Assembly (NCBI RefSeq): GCF_002968295.1
Contig: NZ_CP134399.1
Span: 2,356,001 to 2,420,000, forward strand
Reading direction: 5' to 3'
DNA length: 64,000 bases
DNA from: Mycobacterium sp. ITM-2016-00317
GTDB lineage: Bacteria; Actinomycetota; Actinomycetes; Mycobacteriales; Mycobacteriaceae
Made by a program: the position numbers and the translations under genes. Of this stretch, positions 8,982 through 16,606 are shown one piece after another (positions within the stretch are counted from its first letter, which is position 1; every line of letters begins with the position of its first letter). Below the pieces are notes generated by a model. That model saw only the letters and a program-made list of their open reading frames with translations, ran no database searches and was not told the DNA's origin.

Positions 8982-9056
8982 ACGACAGTGTGGGTCCGCG
9001 CTGTGCCCAGCGGCAAATTTGACGCCTGCGCGCGTCGGTGCACCCCGCGAGTGCGG

Positions 9057-9854
9057 CTACTTGCCGGTGGCGGTGACGTCGAATTCCGAGGCCATCGCGG
9101 CGCCGACGATACCCGCGGTGTTCTGCAGCGCGGCCGCGACCACGGGTGTGCGATTGCCCAGCAGCGGGATCCACTTGTCGGCCTTGCGGCTGATGCCGCC
9201 GCCGGCGATGAACAGGTCCGGCCATATCGCGTTCTCGACGGCCACCAGCACTTTGGTGACCTCTTTGGTCCAGCGTTCGTAGCTCCAGCCCCGGCGTTCC
9301 TTGACCGAACTGGCGGCCCGGTGTTCGGCTTCCTTGCCGCCGACCTCGAGGTGCCCGAACTCGGTGTTGGGCAGCAGCACGCCGTTGTGGATGACCGCCG
9401 AGCCGATGCCGGTGCCGAAGGTCAGCAACACGATGACACCGGTGTTGTCGCGGCCGGCGCCGAACTTCTCCTCGGCGAGTCCTGCGGCGTCGGCGTCGTT
9501 GAGCACGGTCACGGAGTGTCCGTTCAGCGCGCTGCTGATGACCTCCTTGGCGTTGAGGCCGATCCAGCCCTTGTCCACGTTGGCGGCGGTGCAGACGATG
9601 CCGTCGGCCACGACCCCGGGATAGGTCACCCCGAGCGGGCCGTCCCAGCCGAAGTGCGCGACGACGTCGGCGATGGTGGCGGCCACGGCGTCGGGGGTGG
9701 CCGGCTGGGGGGTGGGCAACTTGAACCGGTCGCCGATCAGCGTTCCCGTGTCCAGGTCGACGATGCCGCCCTTGACGCCGCTGCCGCCGACGTCGATGCC
9801 GAACCCCCGCCGCGAGGAGCCGGAGTCGGACGGGGATGACGCGTCGGCTGTCAT
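9057..9854 (-). CDS. ppgK: Polyphosphate glucokinase
   Basis: A 265-residue ROK-family kinase that phosphorylates glucose with inorganic polyphosphate or ATP. The N-terminal phosphate-binding motif GFGIDVGGSGVKGGIVDLDTG, the catalytic NDADAAGLAE, the second phosphate loop LLTFGTGIGSAVI, and EFGHLEVGGKEAEH, which takes the place of the ROK zinc region, are all present in order. Length matches the mycobacterial enzyme. It sits directly upstream of sigA on the same strand and divergent from suhB, the conserved sigA-ppgK-suhB order. Confidence 0.95.
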   Translation of the reverse strand: MTADASSPSDSGSSRRGFGIDVGGSGVKGGIVDLDTGTLIGDRFKLPTPQPATPDAVAATIADVVAHFGWDGPLGVTYPGVVADGIVCTAANVDKGWIGLNAKEVISSALNGHSVTVLNDADAAGLAEEKFGAGRDNTGVIVLLTFGTGIGSAVIHNGVLLPNTEFGHLEVGGKEAEHRAASSVKERRGWSYERWTKEVTKVLVAVENAIWPDLFIAGGGISRKADKWIPLLGNRTPVVAAALQNTAGIVGAAMASEFDVTATGK

Positions 9855-10019
9855 GCGGGCTCCTCTGCGCAGGTGATCGCACCGGTGCTGTCCGGCGCCC
9901 CGGTGTGGCGCCGGTCGCCCGGCGCTTTGACACCCTATCGGCTCGCCAATTGCGATGGGGGCCAGCCGTGCATCCGATGGCGGCGTCGACCGTCACACAG
10001 CGTGCTGCACGATGGTGTG

Positions 10020-10868
10020 GTGAATAGCGACAGCGATCCCGAGCAGCTCCGTGTGGTGGCCGAGCAGTTGGCGAGCGAAGCCGCCGAGTTCGTCGCCCGG
10101 AGGCGCCCGGAGGTGTTCGGGGCGGGCCCGCAGCCCGATGGGTCGCAGCCCGCGGTGCGGGCCAAGAGCACCCCTACCGACCCCGTGACCGTGGTGGACA
10201 CCGAGACCGAACGCCTGCTGCGGGAGCGGCTGGCCGTGCTGCGCCCGGGCGACGCCATCCTCGGCGAGGAGGAGGGCGGCGCGGTCGACGGCACCGACGG
10301 ACAGCTGACCTGGGTGCTCGACCCGATCGACGGCACGGTGAACTTCCTGTACGGGCTGCCCGCCTACGCGGTGTCGGTGGGGGTGCGGCGCGACGGGGTG
10401 TCGGTGGCCGGTGCGGTGGCCGACGTCGCCGCGGGCGCCGTGTACTCGGCGGCCCTGGGGCACGGGGCGACGGTCCGGCGTGCCGGCGAGGTCACCACGT
10501 TGCACTGCACCGCCGTGACGGACCTGTCCATGGCGCTGGTCGGCACCGGGTTCTCCTACAACCGCGAGCACCGGCGCAGGCAGGGCGAGATCGTGGCCCG
10601 GATCCTCCCGGAGGTGCGCGACGTGCGGCGGATCGGTTCGTGCGCGCTGGATCTGTGCCAGGTGGCCGAGGGCAGGCTGGACGCCTACTACGAGGACGAC
10701 GTGCACCTGTGGGACTGGGCGGCGGCGGCGCTGATCGCGGCCGAGGCGGGCGCGGTGGTGCGTCCACCCGCGTCGGTGGAGGGCGGCGGGCTGATGGTGG
10801 CTTCAGCGCCCGGGATCAGCGCGGCGCTCGGCGACGCGCTGGTCCGCAGCGGGGTGAGCGCGGACTGA
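10020..10868 (+). CDS. suhB: Inositol-1-monophosphatase SuhB
   Basis: A 282-residue Mg2+/Li+-dependent sugar phosphatase that releases myo-inositol, a precursor of phosphatidylinositol and mycothiol. Metal-binding motifs are visible: GEEEGG (about 80-85), WVLDPIDGTVNFLYG (98-112, the DPIDGT signature) and LWDWAAAALIAAEAG near the C terminus. GTG 10020 is chosen; GTG 10017 directly before it is equally possible. The longer open frame upstream has no family similarity. It is divergent from ppgK. Confidence 0.93.
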   Translation: MNSDSDPEQLRVVAEQLASEAAEFVARRRPEVFGAGPQPDGSQPAVRAKSTPTDPVTVVDTETERLLRERLAVLRPGDAILGEEEGGAVDGTDGQLTWVLDPIDGTVNFLYGLPAYAVSVGVRRDGVSVAGAVADVAAGAVYSAALGHGATVRRAGEVTTLHCTAVTDLSMALVGTGFSYNREHRRRQGEIVARILPEVRDVRRIGSCALDLCQVAEGRLDAYYEDDVHLWDWAAAALIAAEAGAVVRPPASVEGGGLMVASAPGISAALGDALVRSGVSAD

Positions 10869-10869
10869 C

Positions 10870-11526
10870 TCAGCAGGTGCCGGTGTGGGCCTTGGTCAGC
10901 AGGTCCGCGCCGGCGGGTTGGGTGGCGTCGGGGAGCAGGCTGGCCAGCACCGCGTCGATGTCGTCGCTGTGCGTCAGCTCGGTGAAGTCGGTGCCGATCG
11001 CCAGGTCGACGGTGTCGTCGGTGCGGCCGTCCTGGAACAACTCGGTACACGGGGCGACCAGCCACACCGATGCGGCGGCGGCCCGGCCGGCCGGGCCGAA
11101 CCGGATCTGGCCCTGGCACTGTAGGCGGGCGGTCGCGTAGACGGGGTCGTTGGCGGCCTCGGGATTGGTGAAGCCGAGATCACGCAGCTCGCCCGCGATC
11201 TCGCTGGCCTGTCCGCCCTGGCCGCTGGCATTGAGCACGCGGACCCGGGCGTCGGCCAGCTTGGCGGGGGTGACGTCGAGCATCGCCGAGCCTGTCACCT
11301 GTTCGCCTAGGTTGGGCGGCGGCCCGCCGGGCTCGGCCGGCGGCGGCGGGGGGTTGCAGACCGCGGCCTGCTGCACTTCCGGGGGGCGGGACAGTGCGAC
11401 CGCCCAAACCAGCGCGGCCGCGACTGCCAGGCAGCAGAACGTCACGATTCCGGGCAGGAAGTTACGGCGGCGGAAGGGTCGACCGTGCTTGTCGAACGCC
11501 GTGCCCTCGGTGATTTGCGCGACCAC
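10870..11526 (-). CDS. cei: Cell envelope integrity protein Cei (LytR_C domain)
   Basis: A 218-residue membrane-anchored protein homologous to Rv2700/Cei, needed for envelope integrity and virulence in M. tuberculosis. It has a short basic cytoplasmic start (GTAFDKHGRPFRRRNF), one transmembrane helix (about 25-48), a Pro-rich linker, then a LytR_C-type extracellular domain starting near ARVRVLNASGQGGQA. Four or more Cys in the outer domain could form disulphides. GTG 11526 is favoured over ATG 11535 because TAGAGT lies 7 nt upstream. It is tail-to-tail with suhB, separated by a single base. Confidence 0.88.
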   Translation of the reverse strand: MVAQITEGTAFDKHGRPFRRRNFLPGIVTFCCLAVAAALVWAVALSRPPEVQQAAVCNPPPPPAEPGGPPPNLGEQVTGSAMLDVTPAKLADARVRVLNASGQGGQASEIAGELRDLGFTNPEAANDPVYATARLQCQGQIRFGPAGRAAAASVWLVAPCTELFQDGRTDDTVDLAIGTDFTELTHSDDIDAVLASLLPDATQPAGADLLTKAHTGTC

Positions 11527-11533
11527 GATCAGC

Positions 11534-11539
11534 ACTCTA
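11534..11539 (-). promoter_or_regulatory. -10 box for leaderless cei transcript
   Basis: TAGAGT on the minus strand ends 7 nt before GTG 11526. Confidence 0.5.
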
Positions 11540-11591
11540 GAGCCATCGCGGGCAGGGCTCCGACCGGCGGTGACAACCGGTCCGGTCGACT

Positions 11592-11607
11592 TGTGACATA
11601 AATCACA
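11592..11607. promoter_or_regulatory. CRP/FNR-family binding site, perfect palindrome
   Basis: TGTGA-CATAAA-TCACA is an exact match to the TGTGA-N6-TCACA consensus recognised by mycobacterial CRP (Rv3676 type). It lies between divergent cei (start 66 bp to the left) and the DUF4193 gene (start 97 bp to the right), so it could act on either. Confidence 0.75.
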
Positions 11608-11703
11608 TTAGATCCGAGGGCATTACGGGCACGAATCATTTGGTGGATGCGTTCGACGCTGGTACAAAGCAACGCTGCAACGAGCTTCACGGAGGGGACA
11701 GGT

Positions 11704-12006
11704 ATGGCCACCGATTATGACGCCCCAAGGCGCACAGAGACCGATGACGTTTCTGAGGATTCACTCGAGGAACTGAAGGCACGGCGCAACGAAGCTCAGT
11801 CAGCTGTCGTCGACGTCGATGAGTCCGAATCCGCGGAGAACTTCGAGCTGCCAGGTGCGGACCTGTCCGGCGAAGAGTTGTCGGTTCGGGTGATCCCGAA
11901 GCAGGCCGACGAGTTCACGTGCTCGAGCTGCTTTCTGGTTCACCACCGCAGCCGGCTGGCGAGTGAGAAGAACGGCATGATGATCTGCACCGACTGCGCT
12001 GCCTGA
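11704..12006 (+). CDS. DUF4193 zinc-ribbon-like protein (Rv2699c homologue)
   Basis: A 100-residue acidic protein strongly conserved in actinobacteria. It opens with MATDYDAPRRTETDD, has an acidic helix (EDSLEELKARRNEAQSA), and ends with CSSCFLVHHRSRLA...CTDCAA, a four-Cys zinc ribbon. Function unknown; it is often abundantly expressed. GGAGGGG lies 8 nt before ATG 11704. The upstream intergenic region carries the CRP-type palindrome, which may control it. Confidence 0.9.
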   Translation: MATDYDAPRRTETDDVSEDSLEELKARRNEAQSAVVDVDESESAENFELPGADLSGEELSVRVIPKQADEFTCSSCFLVHHRSRLASEKNGMMICTDCAA

Positions 12007-12014
12007 CGTTTTGG

Positions 12015-12040
12015 GCTGCGCGCCTGCTCAGGCGCGCAGC
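12015..12040. terminator. Hairpin between convergent DUF4193 and DUF3093 genes
   Basis: GCTGCGCGCCTG and CAGGCGCGCAGC are exact reverse complements separated by CT, giving an 11-12 bp GC stem. No U-tract follows on the + strand. It overlaps the last codons of the DUF3093 gene and probably ends transcription from the + side. Confidence 0.55.
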
Positions 12041-12504
12041 GCGGCGAGGACCTCGTCCGGACGCCTGGCGCTGACAAGCCAGTACGGGGTGGGATCGTCC
12101 GGATCCTCGAGTACCAGCAGCACCATCGGGCCGACCCAGCCTTTGTGCACGACGTAGGCGGCGGGGTCGAGCTGACGCCCCAGCGCGGCCGACTTCGCCG
12201 AGCGCGGAACCTTGGCCGCGCGGGTGATCACCGAGGCGGGCAGGTGCGCGTCGCCGACCCAGAGTTCGGTCTCGGTGCCGTTGTCCACCACCTTCAGCTC
12301 GGTCCTGCCGAGCATCACCAGCACGACCGCGGCGACCGGAAGCAGCACCGCATAGGGGAGCCAGTCCGGTACACCGCTGACGCCCTGGTCGACCTCCAGT
12401 GCGATCAGGGCGCCCACCCCGAGTCCGGGAAGCCACCACCACAGCGGGACAGACAACCGCTCGCGATAGCGGATCGTTTGGGCAGTGGCGCGCGTGTCAG
12501 ACAC
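12028..12504 (-). CDS. DUF3093 membrane protein (Rv2698 homologue)
   Basis: A 158-residue protein: short N terminus ([20 protein letters not shown]), two adjacent transmembrane helices ([20 protein letters not shown] and [17 protein letters not shown]), then a soluble beta-rich domain with [13 protein letters not shown] and a C-terminal [20 protein letters not shown]. This is the DUF3093 architecture; the function is unknown. GTG 12504 is selected because TACTCT lies 7 nt upstream. The longer frame to 12537 would overlap dut and run through the shared promoter. Confidence 0.85.
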   Translation of the reverse strand: MSDTRATAQTIRYRERLSVPLWWWLPGLGVGALIALEVDQGVSGVPDWLPYAVLLPVAAVVLVMLGRTELKVVDNGTETELWVGDAHLPASVITRAAKVPRSAKSAALGRQLDPAAYVVHKGWVGPMVLLVLEDPDDPTPYWLVSARRPDEVLAALRA

Positions 12505-12511
12505 AAGGTCC

Positions 12512-12521
12512 AGAGTAATCT
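12512..12521. promoter_or_regulatory. Overlapping divergent -10 boxes for dut and the DUF3093 gene
   Basis: AGAGTAATCT holds TAATCT on the + strand (12516-12521, 8 nt before dut GTG 12530) and TACTCT on the minus strand (12512-12517, 7 nt before GTG 12504). The two hexamers share the TA at 12516-12517. Both genes would be leaderless. Confidence 0.6.
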
Positions 12522-12529
12522 GTGACGTC

Positions 12530-12994
12530 GTGTCCACCTCTCTGGCGGTAGTGCGTCTCGACCGCGACCTTCCCTTGCCCAGCCGCGCGCACGACGGCGA
12601 CGCCGGGGTCGATCTCTACAGCGCTCAGGACGTCGAGCTGGCTCCCGGTCAGCGGGCCCTCGTGCCCACCGGGGTCGCGGTGGCGATTCCGCACGGCATG
12701 GTCGGACTGATTCATCCCCGTTCGGGACTTGCTGCGCGCGTGGGACTTTCGATCGTGAACAGCCCGGGCACCGTCAACGCCGGCTATCGGGGGGAGATCA
12801 AGGTCTCGTTGATCAACCTCGATCCCGCGGCCGCGATCGAGATCCGCCGGGGTGACCGGATCGCCCAATTGCTGGTGCAGCGTGTCGAGTTACCCGAGTT
12901 GGTCGAGGTGACGTCTTTCGACGAGGCGGGGCTGTCCGACACGACCCGAGGTGACGGTGGCCACGGATCCTCGGGCGGGCATGCCAGTCTGTAG
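12530..12994 (+). CDS. dut: dUTP diphosphatase
   Basis: A 154-residue trimeric dUTPase that hydrolyses dUTP to dUMP, keeping uracil out of DNA and supplying thymidylate synthesis. All five family motifs are seen: [50 protein letters not shown] and the Gly-rich C-terminal lid [18 protein letters not shown] 12530 follows a leaderless promoter; the open frame extends further upstream but without conserved sequence. The DUF3710 gene follows 11 bp downstream. Confidence 0.97.
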   Translation: MSTSLAVVRLDRDLPLPSRAHDGDAGVDLYSAQDVELAPGQRALVPTGVAVAIPHGMVGLIHPRSGLAARVGLSIVNSPGTVNAGYRGEIKVSLINLDPAAAIEIRRGDRIAQLLVQRVELPELVEVTSFDEAGLSDTTRGDGGHGSSGGHASL

Positions 12995-13005
12995 GGGGAG
13001 AGGTC

Positions 13006-13812
13006 ATGGCAGTGGGCAGACACCACAGTGACAGCGCTGCAACGCCTGAGGAGGTGACGTCGGTGGACTCCGTCGACGAGGAGCTTGAAGGCCCGTTCGA
13101 TATCGACGACTTCGACGACCCGTCGGTCGCCGAGGTGGCGCGGCTGAATCTGGGCTCGGTATTGATCCCGATGCCCGAGAACGGCCAGGTTCAGGTCGAA
13201 CTCAACGAGACCGGAGCGCCGAGCGCCATCTGGGTGGTGACGCCCAACGGACGCTTCACGATCGCGGCGTACGCGGCGCCGAAATCGGCGGGGCTGTGGC
13301 GCGAGGTGGCCGCGGAGCTGGCGGAATCGCTGCGCAAGGACGCTCCCCGGGTCAGCATCGAGGACGGGCCGTGGGGCCGCGAGGTGGTCGGCTCGGGCGG
13401 CGAGGGTGCCGCGGTCGTGCGGTTCATCGGCGTGGACGGTTACCGCTGGATGGTCCGCTGCGTGGTCAACGGCCCGTACGAGCGGATGGCCGTGCTGGCC
13501 GAGGAGGCGCGAAACGCGCTGGCCGATACGGTGGTTCGGCGCGGAGACACTCCGCTGCCGGTGCGTACCCCGCTTCCGGTGCAGCTGCCGGAGCCGATGG
13601 CCGCCCAACTGGCCGCCGCGCAGCAGCAGGCCGCGGCGCAGCAGCAACAGGCCGGCGGGCAGCCCCCGCAGCCGCCACAGGCACCGCAGCAACCGCAGCC
13701 ACCACAGCCACCGCAGCCGACGGCCGAACAGCAGCAGCCGCCGCAGCCCGACGCACGTCGCTCGGCGCTGGGATCGGCGATGCAGCAGTTGAGGTCCAGC
13801 ACCGGCGGATGA
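13006..13812 (+). CDS. DUF3710 family protein (Rv2696c homologue)
   Basis: A 268-residue protein, soluble by sequence. The N terminus is acidic (EELEGPFDIDDFDDPS), followed by the DUF3710 beta-rich core (LNLGSVLIPMPENGQVQVE, GYRWMVRCVVNGPYERMAVLAEEA) to about residue 195, then a Gln/Pro low-complexity tail with QQQ and PQP runs ending in MQQLRSSTGG. Unknown function; it follows dut by 11 bp with a GGGGAGAGG site. Its last 13 bases form the beginning of the first unit of the 61-bp tandem repeat. Confidence 0.87.
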   Translation: MAVGRHHSDSAATPEEVTSVDSVDEELEGPFDIDDFDDPSVAEVARLNLGSVLIPMPENGQVQVELNETGAPSAIWVVTPNGRFTIAAYAAPKSAGLWREVAAELAESLRKDAPRVSIEDGPWGREVVGSGGEGAAVVRFIGVDGYRWMVRCVVNGPYERMAVLAEEARNALADTVVRRGDTPLPVRTPLPVQLPEPMAAQLAAAQQQAAAQQQQAGGQPPQPPQAPQQPQPPQPPQPTAEQQQPPQPDARRSALGSAMQQLRSSTGG

Positions 13813-13962
13813 CGATCAAGCGGTGAGGGACGAGCCGCGTTGAGGAATCCGCCGATCAGACACCGGCGGATGACGATCAAGCGGTGAGGGACGAGCCGCG
13901 TTGAGGAATCCGCCGATCAGACACCGGCGGATGACGATCAAGCGGTGAGGGACGAGCCGCGT
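13800..13962. repeat. 61-bp tandem repeat, about 2.7 copies (VNTR-like)
   Basis: Two complete identical 61-bp units (13800-13860, 13861-13921) and an identical 41-bp partial unit (13922-13962). Each starts CACCGGCGGATGACGATC, the first of which is the 3' end of the DUF3710 gene. The unit ends in ATCCGCCG, which pairs with CGGCGGAT of the next unit across a 9-nt loop, so each junction forms an 8-bp hairpin. Each unit also holds a micro-ORF ATG ACG ATC AAG CGG TGA. The array fills the whole gap between the convergent genes. Confidence 0.95.
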
Positions 13963-13972
13963 CCGGTGACGG

Positions 13973-14683
13973 TCAGGCCCCGTGCGTGGCGTCCTGCAGC
14001 GCGGCGAGGCATTCGGCGCCCAGCACCCCCGGATCGGCGCCGATCGCGTCGAGGGTGACGGTGCGCAGCGCCGCGCACGGCGACGCCGTCGCCCACTCCA
14101 TGCCCACCTCGAGCGGGTGTACCGCGTCGTCGGTGGCCGACACCACACCGAGTGGGGCGCGAAGGCGCTCCAGCGCGGCGCTCGTCGGGGCGACGAAGCC
14201 GGCCGCCTCGTCCATCGCGTCCGGCAGCGCCGGCCACTGGCCCAGCCACGACCGGGTCAGTTCGTCTGCCAGCCATTTCGGGGTGGTCGCCTGCATCTGC
14301 GCGGTGGCCGCGGCCAACCCGTCCCGGCGCAGCATCTCGGCCGAGTAGCGCGCGGCCATCGCCGCAGGCGCGGTGTCGGGCGCACCGGTCCAGGCCGGCA
14401 GCGCGGCCAGCACCGCCACCACCCCGCTCGGGTGGGTCAGCGCCCACTCGGCGGCGACCGCCGCACCGATCGAGATCCCGCCCACTGCGATCGGCCCGAA
14501 CCGCGCCGCGTCACTGAGCGCGTCACGGTAGCTGCCGATGAGCCGGTCCGGTTGTGGCGGGGGCGCCACCACCACCGCGCCGGCCGCGTGCAGGGCTGTG
14601 CCGAAAGCCCGGTAGACGAAGTCGTCGTCGGATCCCGTGCCGGGCAGCAGGACCGTGATCACGTCGCGCAGATTGACCGCCAT
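13973..14683 (-). CDS. Alpha/beta hydrolase family protein (Rv2695 homologue)
   Basis: A 236-residue alpha/beta hydrolase. The oxyanion loop is VLLPGTGSDDDF, and the nucleophile elbow is GGISIGAAVA (Ser in G-x-S-x-G). A C-terminal half with GVVSATDDAVHPLEVG supplies the probable Asp and His. Substrate unknown. ATG 14683 (MAVNLRDVITVLLPG) is chosen because the earlier in-frame ATG adds a low-similarity stretch. It is convergent with the DUF3710 gene across the tandem repeat. Confidence 0.8.
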   Translation of the reverse strand: MAVNLRDVITVLLPGTGSDDDFVYRAFGTALHAAGAVVVAPPPQPDRLIGSYRDALSDAARFGPIAVGGISIGAAVAAEWALTHPSGVVAVLAALPAWTGAPDTAPAAMAARYSAEMLRRDGLAAATAQMQATTPKWLADELTRSWLGQWPALPDAMDEAAGFVAPTSAALERLRAPLGVVSATDDAVHPLEVGMEWATASPCAALRTVTLDAIGADPGVLGAECLAALQDATHGA

Positions 14684-14826
14684 GTGTCGATCGTGCCTGG
14701 TCGTGACGGCCGCGGCGACGCGGCCCCACGCGACCCGCGGCGTAGTTAGCATCTGGGAACCAACAGGTCTACCGTGGCGTTGGTTCAACAGGATCCACAG
14801 TGGATGGCAGAAGATCAGGAGACGCC

Positions 14827-15198
14827 ATGGCCACGGCCGAGGGATATCTTCGCCGGCTCACCCGACGATTGACCGAAGACCCGGAAAAACGAGATGTCGA
14901 CGAGCTCACCGATGAGGCCGCAGGCACCGGCGCGCAGAAGGCCATCGACTGTCAGCGCGGTCAGGAAGTCACCATGATCGGCACCCTGCGCAGTGTCGAG
15001 TGCAACGGCAAGAGCGGCACAGGCGGAGTCAAGGCAGAATTGTTCGACGGCACCGACGCGGTGATGCTGGTCTGGCTGGGCCAGCGTCGCATCCCGGGCA
15101 TCGAGACCGGTCGCACTCTGAAGGTGCACGGCCGAGTCGGCAAGCTCGACAACGGATCCAAGGCGATCTACAACCCCCGCTACGAGATCCAGCGGTGA
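14827..15198 (+). CDS. OB-fold nucleic acid-binding protein (Rv2694c homologue)
   Basis: A 123-residue single OB-fold protein. A basic helical N terminus (GYLRRLTRRLTEDPEK) leads into QEVTMIGTLRSVE, KAELFDGTDAVMLVWLGQRRI and TLKVHGRVG, the five-stranded OB pattern. It probably binds nucleic acid, but no enzyme function is known. AGGAG lies 5 nt before ATG 14827. Its stop overlaps the GTG start of the next gene, so the two are translationally coupled. Confidence 0.85.
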   Translation: MATAEGYLRRLTRRLTEDPEKRDVDELTDEAAGTGAQKAIDCQRGQEVTMIGTLRSVECNGKSGTGGVKAELFDGTDAVMLVWLGQRRIPGIETGRTLKVHGRVGKLDNGSKAIYNPRYEIQR

Positions 15199-15935
15199 GC
15201 GCCCCGGGTACCGATCCGGGCTCGCAGCAGACCGCTCCGGCACGTGGCGCCGCCGTCCTGGAACAGATGGGCGGCATCAGCGGCCTGATCTACTCGTCCC
15301 TGCCCGTCGTGGTGTTCGTCCCCGTCTCGTCCGCGTTCGGGTTGATGCCCGCGATCGCGGCCGCGCTGGGCGTCGCGACGCTGATCCTGATCTGGCGGCT
15401 CATCCGCCGCGAGTCCACCCAGCCGGCGATCTCCGGCTTCTTCGCCGTCGGCATCAGCGCGTTGATCGCCTATCTGGTCGGCGCGTCCAAGGGCTACTTC
15501 CTGCTCGGCATCTGGACGTCACTGATCTGGGCGGTGGTGTTCACGCTGTCGGTGGTGATCCGCCGTCCCGCCGTCGGCTACATCTGGGGCTGGGTGCACA
15601 CCGGCGACCGACGCTGGCGCGAGGCACGGCGGGCGGTGCTGGCCTACGACATCGCGACGATGGTGTGGGCGGTGCTGTTCGCGTCGCGGTTCCTGGTGCA
15701 GCAGCACCTGTACGACGCCGACCAGACCGGCTGGCTCGGGGTGGCCCGCATCGCGATGGGCTGGCCGCTGACCGCGGTCGCCGCACTGGTCACCTACATC
15801 GCGATCCGCTCGGCGCAGCGGACGCTGCGGGAGCGCGGTCTGCACGAACCGGCGGCACCGGAACGGCGCACCGACGCCGACAGGGACGCCGAGGACGCCA
15901 AGGACATCGACGGGGCAGCGCGCGAGTCGAACTGA
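15195..15935 (+). CDS. DUF3159 membrane protein (Rv2693c homologue)
   Basis: A 246-residue integral membrane protein of family DUF3159. About six hydrophobic helices are visible, with the conserved GISGLIYSSLPVVVFVP at the start, the IWRLIRRE loop, FFAVGISALIAYLVG and an RRPAVGYIWGWV segment. The C terminus is charged. Function unknown. The GTG at 15195 overlaps the preceding stop (GTGA), coupling it to the OB-fold gene. Confidence 0.87.
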   Translation: MSAPGTDPGSQQTAPARGAAVLEQMGGISGLIYSSLPVVVFVPVSSAFGLMPAIAAALGVATLILIWRLIRRESTQPAISGFFAVGISALIAYLVGASKGYFLLGIWTSLIWAVVFTLSVVIRRPAVGYIWGWVHTGDRRWREARRAVLAYDIATMVWAVLFASRFLVQQHLYDADQTGWLGVARIAMGWPLTAVAALVTYIAIRSAQRTLRERGLHEPAAPERRTDADRDAEDAKDIDGAARESN

Positions 15936-15940
15936 CCGCC

Positions 15941-16606
15941 TTATCGCGGCTGGGGTTTGAGCAGCAGCTCCCGCAGTTCCTGCTCGGCCTCGGTGACCGC
16001 CACGAACAGCAACTCGTCGCCGCCCTCAAGCGGCTCGTCGCGTTCCGGCACGATCACCCGCGGCCCGCGCAGGATCGTCACCAGCGTCACATCCCGCGGC
16101 AGCTCAAGGCGTTTGACGGGCTTGCCGCCCCACGGGGTGTCGTCGGGCAGCGTGATCTCGACCAGGTTGGCCTGCCCTCTGCGGAACTCCATCAGCCGCA
16201 CCAGATCGCCGACCGACACCGCCTCCTCCACCAGCGAGGCCAGCATGCGCGGGGTGGACACCGCGACGTCGACGCCCCACGCCTCGTCGAAGAGCCATTC
16301 GTTGCGAGGGTCGTTCACCCGGGCCACCACCCGCGAGACCGCGAACTCGGTCTTGGCCAGCAGGCTGAGCACAACGTTGGCCTTGTCGTCTCCGGTGGCG
16401 GCGATCACGACGTCGAACTCCTCCAGCTGGACCGATTCCAGCAGGCTGATCTCGCAGGCGTCGCCCAGCCGCCAGTGCGCCGTCGGGATCGCGTCGACGT
16501 CGATGTGGTCGGGGTTGCGTTCCAGCAGCGTGACTTCGTGCGCCGCGACGAGTTCGCGGGCGATGGACCGTCCCACCGCGCCCGCTCCGGCGATCGCGAC
16601 CTTCAC
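15941..16606 (-). CDS. ceoC: TrkA-family potassium uptake regulator CeoC
   Basis: A 221-residue peripheral K+ transport regulator with a Rossmann RCK_N domain (KVAIAGAGAVGRSIARELV, NAD-binding GxGxxG) and a C-terminal RCK_C domain (about 130-221, NLVEITLPDDTPWGGKPV). It pairs with ceoB, whose stop codon it overlaps by 4 bp (GTGA), so the two subunits are translationally coupled. Homologous to Rv2692. The membrane partner of the Trk system is not in the immediate neighbourhood. Confidence 0.92.
   Translation of the reverse strand: MKVAIAGAGAVGRSIARELVAAHEVTLLERNPDHIDVDAIPTAHWRLGDACEISLLESVQLEEFDVVIAATGDDKANVVLSLLAKTEFAVSRVVARVNDPRNEWLFDEAWGVDVAVSTPRMLASLVEEAVSVGDLVRLMEFRRGQANLVEITLPDDTPWGGKPVKRLELPRDVTLVTILRGPRVIVPERDEPLEGGDELLFVAVTEAEQELRELLLKPQPR

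Noticed and set aside
13800-13962. CRISPR array
   Set aside because: The 61-bp units are directly tandem without unique spacers, and no cas genes are present.
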